5,131 bases of DNA from an uncultured Acidimicrobiia bacterium (GTDB lineage: Bacteria > Actinomycetota > Acidimicrobiia > UBA5794). The notes below the pieces were generated by a model, which saw nothing but the letters and a program-made list of their open reading frames with translations, was not told where the DNA came from and made no database searches. Positions 1-5,131 of the stretch are shown here, in pieces (positions within the stretch are counted from its first letter, which is position 1; every line of letters starts with the position of its first letter). A program made the translations under genes and the position numbers. The stretch is taken from assembly GCA_905480055.1 (NCBI GenBank), contig CAJQOW010000308.1, positions 1 through 5,131 on the forward strand, in the 5' to 3' direction.

Positions 1-1573
1 AGACACTGTTCGCTGCGTCGTCGCCCACAACCCAACGAAATCCGGCGGGATCGTTGTCAAGCTCATAGAGGGCCGGCTGTGAGACCAGGACCGCGTTCAA
101 ATCCGCTACCCAGCGCTGGACTCCCTGGTGCTCATCGAACACGAGGAGGTTCCAGTCCAGCTCGCTTTCGTGATTCCACTCCTCATTGGCTGCGAACTCT
201 CCACCCATGAACAGCAGCGGTTTGCCGGGTTGCGACCATTGGTAGCCGAACAGCAGACGGAGGCCAGCGAACTGCTGCCAACGATCTCCCCGCTGCTTGC
301 CGAGCAGCGATCCCTTGCCATGGACCACCTCATCGTGGGAAAGGGGAAGGGTGAAGTTCTCGTTGAACGCATACACCATGCGGAAGCTCAGCTCCGAATG
401 GTGATGCGTCCGATAGATGGGATCCCTTTCGATGAATTGGAGCGTGTCGTTCATCCACCCCATGTCCCATTTCTCGCCGAATCCGAGCCCGCCAACATCG
501 ACTGGGGCGGTCACCTGTGGGAACGCCGTGGACTCTTCCGCAAACATCTGGATGCCGGGGTGATCCGTGTATGCCCTCGTATTGAGCTGCTGGAGGAATG
601 AGATCGCTTCGAGGTTCTCCCTACCGCCGAACTCGTTCGGAATCCATTCGCCTGCTTGGCGCGAGTAATCCCGGTACAGCATCGATGCCACGGCGTCGAC
701 TCGGATTCCGTCCGCGTGGTACTGATCGAGCCAGAACATCGCGCTGGATAGGAGGAAGCTGCGGACCTCATGTCTGCCGTAGTTGAAGATCAACGAATCC
801 CAGTCAGGGTGGTATCCCTGCCTCGGATCCTCGTGTTCAAAGAGATGGGTGCCATCGAACCTGGCCAGGCCGTGCTCGTCGTTCGGGAAGTGCGACGGCA
901 CCCAGTCGACGAGCACGCCGATGCCAGCCTGATGGAGATGGTCGACCAGGAACATCAGGTCCTGGGGATCGCCGTACCGGGCGGTAGGTGCGAAGTACCC
1001 GGTCGATTGGTATCCCCACGAGCCGTAGAACGGATGTTCCATCACGGGGAGGAGTTCGACGTGCGTGAACCCCATGTTGAGGACATAGTCCGCGAGTTGA
1101 TGAGCGATGGCACGGTACCCACCGGGCTCGTAGCGCCACGACCCGAGGTGCAACTCATAGATCGAGATCGGGGCATCGATGGAGTTGCGAGCCCCCCTGT
1201 CAGCCATCCACGCGTCATCTGACCACTCGTACGAAATGTCCCAGACGACGGATCCCGTTCTCGGCGGCTCCTCCGTCTTGAAGCCGACAGGATCCGCCTT
1301 GTCGATCACCGCGCCGTCCGGACCAGTGATACGGTACTTGTACACGTCCCCGTGGCCATAGCCGGGCACCGCACCGGTCCACACGCCGGACGGATCCGGA
1401 GCGAGGTCGACACCGTCCATCCACCCCGTTGGCTCCCCGATCAGCTCCACACGCTTGGCTGCCGGCGCCCACACGCGGAACACGGTGTTGTCCTCGCCGA
1501 GGTGCGCTCCAAGGACACGGCCCAGGCCTGCATGGGTTCCCTCGTTGAACGACCAGCGGTCGTCGTCTGGCAT
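1..1573 (-). CDS. glgB: 1,4-alpha-glucan branching enzyme (GH13), 5' part; 3' end outside the window
   Basis: GlgB cuts an alpha-1,4 glucan chain and reattaches the piece through an alpha-1,6 link, making the branches of glycogen in the cytoplasm. The minus strand is open from ATG 1573 to the left edge, giving 524 residues without a stop. A CBM48-type N-terminal module (about residues 10-105, beginning FNEGTH and containing VFRVWAPAAKRVELIG) precedes the GH13 barrel. The four GH13 signatures are all seen: DWVPSHFP at 223-230, DGIRVDAV with nucleophile Asp293, FAEEST with acid/base Glu346, and LSHDEVVHGK with Asp414. Spacings between these three residues (53 and 121 to the nucleophile) equal those of E. 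coli D405/E458/D526, so the catalytic core is intact. That offset also shows the roughly 110-residue extra N-terminal module of E. coli GlgB is absent; this is a short-type enzyme. About 90 or more C-terminal residues should lie beyond base 1. The start is uncertain: the frame stays open upstream, and GTG 1594 and TTG 1660 are alternatives. ATG 1573 is chosen because it fits where short GlgBs begin. It is divergent from glgC. Confidence 0.96.
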   Translation of the reverse strand, partial: MPDDDRWSFNEGTHAGLGRVLGAHLGEDNTVFRVWAPAAKRVELIGEPTGWMDGVDLAPDPSGVWTGAVPGYGHGDVYKYRITGPDGAVIDKADPVGFKTEEPPRTGSVVWDISYEWSDDAWMADRGARNSIDAPISIYELHLGSWRYEPGGYRAIAHQLADYVLNMGFTHVELLPVMEHPFYGSWGYQSTGYFAPTARYGDPQDLMFLVDHLHQAGIGVLVDWVPSHFPNDEHGLARFDGTHLFEHEDPRQGYHPDWDSLIFNYGRHEVRSFLLSSAMFWLDQYHADGIRVDAVASMLYRDYSRQAGEWIPNEFGGRENLEAISFLQQLNTRAYTDHPGIQMFAEESTAFPQVTAPVDVGGLGFGEKWDMGWMNDTLQFIERDPIYRTHHHSELSFRMVYAFNENFTLPLSHDEVVHGKGSLLGKQRGDRWQQFAGLRLLFGYQWSQPGKPLLFMGGEFAANEEWNHESELDWNLLVFDEHQGVQRWVADLNAVLVSQPALYELDNDPAGFRWVVGDDAANSV

Positions 1574-1688
1574 GGGTGAAGGTTGTGCAATCACCCCACC
1601 AATGTACTCGGCAGCCGAACGGATGCCGTCGCCACGCTCGTCATATCCGGATGTCTGCAATCGAATCTGATGTGGCAGAATCAAGCAG
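1574..1688. promoter_or_regulatory. Divergent glgB/glgC intergenic region (115 bp)
   Basis: This is the only sizeable non-coding gap, and the promoters for minus-strand glgB and plus-strand glgC should lie here or inside the first codons of the opposite gene. No convincing TTGACA-like -35 is seen in either direction. Neither start has a clear AGGAGG-type ribosome binding site directly upstream: glgC ATG follows AATCAAGCAG, and glgB ATG follows AACCTTCACCC. A GGTGGGGTGA stretch lies about 17 nt before the glgB ATG, too far for a normal site. Short inverted matches are present: TCTGC 1654-1658 with GCAGA 1675-1679, and ATCTG 1665-1669 with CAGAT 1686-1690. They are too short to call an operator or leader hairpin with confidence. 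That promoters lie here follows from gene layout, not from a recognised motif. Confidence 0.6.
1601..1606 (-). promoter_or_regulatory. Possible -10 element for glgB
   Basis: On the minus strand TACATT fits the TANNNT -10 pattern common in high-GC actinobacteria. It lies six bases before a GTG (1594-1592) that is in frame with glgB. A transcript starting there would be leaderless from that GTG, or would carry a leader of about 20 nt before ATG 1573. No good -35 is visible and a hexamer this short occurs often by chance, so this is only a candidate. Confidence 0.22.
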
Positions 1689-2942
1689 ATGAGGCGACTA
1701 CTCCAGGAACCGAAGGTTCTCTCGATCGTTCTTGCCGGTGGCATGGGGAAGCGCCTCATGCCGCTGACCGCCGTGCGGGCAAAGCCAGCAGTGATTCACG
1801 GCGGTCAGTACCGGCTCATCGACTTTGCCCTCTCAAACCTCGTGAACGGGGGGTTCCGACGAATCGTTGTTCTCACCCAGTACAAGAGCCACAGCCTCGA
1901 CGTCCACATCTCGCGAACCTGGAGGCTGTCCTCGATCCTGGGGAGCTACGTCACCTCGGTGCCTGCGCAAATGCGCCTCGGTCCCCAGTGGTTTGCAGGA
2001 TCAGCCGACGCCCTTTTCCAGAACATGAACCTCGTCCGCGACGAGAAGCCCGCCTACATCTTCGTGTTCGGTGCGGATCACATCTATCGAATGGATCCGA
2101 ACCAGATGCTCGAACAGCACATCGAAAGCGGCGCCGGCATCACGGTTGCGGGTATTCGGGTCCCGATCGAAGAGGCGAACCAGTTCGGCGTCATCGAGAA
2201 GTCACCAGCCTCGACGATGATCACCGCATTCAGGGAGAAGCCGGAGGACCCGGTCGGTCTCGCCGACGCCCCCCATCAGATCCTCGCCTCCATGGGCAAC
2301 TACATCTTCTCAACCGATGTGCTCATCGACATCCTGCATGCCGATGCGGCATCGAGCCAGTCGAGCAGGGATATTGGTGGTGACATCATTCCCGCCCTGG
2401 TGTCGTCTGGCGAGGCGCACGTATACGACTTCACAGAAAACCTGGTGCCCGGTGAGTCGCCGCGGGACCAGCATTACTGGCGCGACGTGGGAACGCTCGA
2501 CTCGTACTACGACGCCAACATGGACCTTGTCGATCCCCATCCCATCTTCAACTTGTACAACGAGAAGTGGCCCGTCCACACCTCCTATCCGGCGACCTTG
2601 CCTCCCGCGAAGATCGTCGCACATGGGGAATTCGGCGCGGGTCGGGTGGCAAACTCGATGATCTCACCGGGCACGATCATCACGGGAGCCACCGTCGACC
2701 ACTCAGTGATCTCTCCCCATGTGCGGATCGAGCCAGGTGCCGTTGTCGAGAACTCGATCATCTTCGACGGTGTCACCGTGGCGGCAGGGGCTGTGGTGCG
2801 CAACGCGATTCTCGACAAGAACCTCGTGGTACCGCGTAACCGCGCAATTGGCGTCGATGCAGCACGCGATGCCGAGGAGTTCACGATTTCGGACGGCGGC
2901 ATTGTCGCCATTCGCAAGGGCACCGACATCAGCTACAGCTGA
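1689..2942 (+). CDS. glgC: Glucose-1-phosphate adenylyltransferase (ADP-glucose pyrophosphorylase)
   Basis: GlgC makes ADP-glucose and pyrophosphate from ATP and glucose-1-phosphate, the committed and usually regulated step of bacterial glycogen synthesis. The 417 residues are a normal full length. The nucleotidyltransferase domain fills about residues 8-285: LAGGMGKRL (15-23) is the nucleotide loop, RAKPAV (30-35) and [13 protein letters not shown] (38-50) follow, [10 protein letters not shown] holds catalytic Asp130 (E. coli D142), and FREKP holds Lys184, the glucose-1-phosphate lysine (E. coli K195). [16 protein letters not shown] (262-277) is another family block. Residues from about 305 to 385 show left-handed beta-helix hexapeptide periodicity ([20 protein letters not shown]), the usual C-terminal regulatory and oligomerisation domain. 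The start is firm: an in-frame TGA lies seven codons upstream and ATG 1689 is the first start after it. No clear ribosome binding site is seen. E. coli activator-site residues K39 and H46 are Val29 and Ile36, so fructose-1,6-bisphosphate control is unlikely. It is the only plus-strand gene here, divergent from glgB and convergent with glgA. Confidence 0.97.
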   Translation: MRRLLQEPKVLSIVLAGGMGKRLMPLTAVRAKPAVIHGGQYRLIDFALSNLVNGGFRRIVVLTQYKSHSLDVHISRTWRLSSILGSYVTSVPAQMRLGPQWFAGSADALFQNMNLVRDEKPAYIFVFGADHIYRMDPNQMLEQHIESGAGITVAGIRVPIEEANQFGVIEKSPASTMITAFREKPEDPVGLADAPHQILASMGNYIFSTDVLIDILHADAASSQSSRDIGGDIIPALVSSGEAHVYDFTENLVPGESPRDQHYWRDVGTLDSYYDANMDLVDPHPIFNLYNEKWPVHTSYPATLPPAKIVAHGEFGAGRVANSMISPGTIITGATVDHSVISPHVRIEPGAVVENSIIFDGVTVAAGAVVRNAILDKNLVVPRNRAIGVDAARDAEEFTISDGGIVAIRKGTDISYS

Positions 2943-2943
2943 T
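2928..2943. repeat. Small inverted repeat across the glgC stop codon
   Basis: ATCAGC (2928-2933) and GCTGAT (2938-2943) are perfect inverted copies around a TACA loop, covering the last codons and the stop of glgC. The 6-bp stem is short, has three G:C pairs, and is not followed by a T-run on either strand. It is at best a weak, possibly two-way, termination or pausing signal between the convergent genes. Chance occurrence is quite possible. Confidence 0.3.
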
Positions 2944-2950
2944 TGATCAA
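2943..2950. repeat. 8-bp palindrome TTGATCAA between the two convergent stops
   Basis: TTGATCAA is a perfect palindrome made of the whole 4-bp gap between glgC and glgA plus the glgA stop codon (TGA on the minus strand, 2949-2947). It abuts the 6-bp inverted repeat on its left. No protein-binding role is known to me for it in this setting; it may be incidental. Confidence 0.3.
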
Positions 2951-4328
2951 CGCTCACCCGAGACCAGGTCGCGGTAGACCTCGATGTGCTCCTCCGCTGG
3001 CTTGGTCCAGGACCAATCCCGTGACATGCCTCGCCGTTGGATCGCGGCCCGCCGACGTGGCTGCTTCCACGCCCGCACCGCACGATGCAGCGCATCAACG
3101 ACGCCTGCCGTATCCACGGAACCAGCAGTGAAGCCGTTGCCGTTCCTGCGATCGATGTCGGCGTCCAGCACGGTATCGACGAGGCCGCCGACGGGCGTCA
3201 CGACGGGGATCGTGCCGTAGGCCATTGCCTGCATCTGGGACAGGCCGCAGGGTTCAAACCTCGAGGGGACCAACAGCAGATCTGCGCCAGCAAAAACGCG
3301 ATGGGACATGACCGGGTGGTAGCCCTCGTGGAACCAGACACGGTCGGGGTGAAGCGTTCCCAGGTGGTCTGCCCAGTCGGCCAGCCACCGCTCACCAGAC
3401 CCGAGTATTGCCAGGCGGAAGGGAACTCCTTCCGCATACGCGGCTGCCTCGAGCGCAAACTCGATGCCCTTCTGGTGAACCAACCTCGTGACCATGGCGA
3501 CAACCGGGGTGCCGTCGTCTGGCCAACCGGTCACTTCCCGAAGATCAGCACGGCACGCCTCCTTGCCGGATGGATCATCGGCATTGAAACGCGCAACGAT
3601 CGCCTCGTCCGTTTCTGGACTCCACACCGACTCATCGATTCCGTTGAGGATGCCGATCAGGTGATCGCCACGCTGCGTCAGCTGCCCGTGGAGTCCAGCG
3701 CCTCCTTCGACGGTTCTGATCTCACCCGCGTAGGTGGGACTCACCGTGATGACGCGATCGGCGATCTGGACTGCACCTGCAAGCGGATTGGTACCACCAT
3801 ACGACTCGAAGGCTTCGACGGAACGAGTCAGCCGATCCAGCCAGCCGCCGGATGTCCATCCCTGGTGTCCGAGGGTGTGGATCGTGAACACCGTCGGCAC
3901 GTCGGTCTCGAGTAGCCCAAGGGCAGCTGCGGTGTGCCAGTCGTTGCTGTGCAGGATGTCTGGTATGCGATCCCGCGCAAGCGCTGCAACGGCAGCCGAG
4001 AACGCAAAGAAGCGATCAGGATTGTCCGGCCAACCGTGACCGTCAGCATCGACGTAGGGGTTCGGTCGTTCGATGCCGGGCACTCGAACCAGGGTCACAG
4101 GGCCGAAATCAGCCGCAATCCCATCCCTCACGATGGCGGGCGCAGCCCATCCCGGGACAGCGAGTTCCGACAGAGTCTCACCTGCCAGGGGAACCGAGAA
4201 GTAGTCCGGCACGACGACGTCGACATCGACTCCGAGGTCGCGCAACTCTCGGACCAGGCCAGACGTGGCAAGGGCGAGGCCTCCCACCGAGGCGATCGGG
4301 GACAACTCTGCGGTTGCGAACAACACCC

Positions 4329-4332
<4 letters not shown>
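2947..4332 (-). CDS. glgA: Glycogen synthase, GT5 type (ADP-glucose-dependent)
   Basis: GlgA transfers glucose from ADP-glucose to the non-reducing end of an alpha-1,4 glucan, using what GlgC makes and feeding GlgB. From ATG 4332 it has 461 residues (E. coli: 477) in two Rossmann-like halves. The N-terminal half opens MRVLFATAELSPI and carries NDWH with Asp131, FTIH with His152 and VSPTYAGEI (197-205). The C-terminal half has LNGIDESVWSPETD (229-242), VTRLVHQKG with Arg283 and Lys288 spaced as E. coli R300/K305, and PSRFEPCGLSQ with Glu360 and Cys362. These match the known catalytic and nucleotide-binding residues of the family. Odd points: the KxGGL motif is SVGGL, so Ser15 stands where E. 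coli has Lys15, and the usual His-Asn after FTI/V is His152-Thr153. The start is chosen because family proteins begin at this MRVL and the ATG overlaps the glgX stop; a GTG 14 codons earlier is rejected. It may use another donor or be weakly active, but glycogen synthase is by far the best call. Confidence 0.93.

Positions 4333-5131
<799 letters not shown>

Noticed and set aside
128..1222. Plus-strand open frames (128-601 and 770-1222) opposite glgB
   Set aside because: The minus strand here encodes the GH13 catalytic regions of glgB without interruption; the plus frames are shadows with no recognisable features.
1583..2383. Plus-strand open frame of 266 codons overlapping the start of glgC in another frame
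   Set aside because: The translation is Arg/Pro/His-rich low-complexity text typical of a shifted high-GC frame, while glgC in the overlapping frame has all family motifs.
2940..2960. Standard intrinsic terminator after glgC or glgA
   Set aside because: The stem is only 6 bp and no T-run follows on either strand, so I list it as an inverted repeat rather than a terminator.
3037..3915. Plus-strand open frame of 292 codons opposite glgA
   Set aside because: It lies wholly antisense to a well-supported glgA, its translation shows no recognisable motif or domain, and such frames are usual opposite G+C-rich genes.

Overview
The window is a compact bacterial glycogen (alpha-1,4-glucan) metabolism locus. 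It holds four genes and almost no non-coding DNA. The DNA is clearly G+C-rich (roughly 60% by eye) with many G/C third positions. GlgC, GlgB and GlgX have an actinobacterial look: GlgC reads [10 protein letters not shown]...GGQYRLIDF where E. coli has [21 protein letters not shown], and GlgX reads [24 protein letters not shown]. A high-GC actinomycetote is therefore my best guess, possibly a less-studied class because GlgA is a GT5-type synthase rather than the GT4 GlgM of Streptomyces and Mycobacterium. This is an inference and there is no rRNA here to test it.

Layout from left to right: bases 1-1573 (minus) hold the first 524 codons of glgB, the branching enzyme, whose 3' end lies beyond the left edge. 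Bases 1574-1688 are a 115-bp divergent intergenic region, the only real promoter space in the window. Bases 1689-2942 (plus) are a complete glgC, ADP-glucose pyrophosphorylase. After only 4 bp, bases 2947-4332 (minus) are a complete GT5 glycogen synthase, glgA, convergent with glgC. Its start overlaps the stop of glgX (4329-5131, minus, C-terminal 266 codons) in an ATGA, so glgX-glgA is a translationally coupled pair transcribed from beyond the right edge.

Together the genes cover a whole cycle. GlgC makes ADP-glucose, GlgA polymerises it into alpha-1,4 chains, GlgB introduces alpha-1,6 branches, and GlgX removes the short branches left by phosphorylase during breakdown. All are expected to be cytoplasmic; none shows a signal peptide or membrane segment in the part visible.

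I found no mobile element, CRISPR array, RNA gene or new system. The points most worth a second look are a Ser in place of the ADP-glucose-binding Lys of the KxGGL motif in GlgA, missing E. coli-type activator residues in GlgC, the tail-to-tail 4-bp glgC/glgA junction with palindromic sequence across the stops, and the uncertain start and promoter of glgB.
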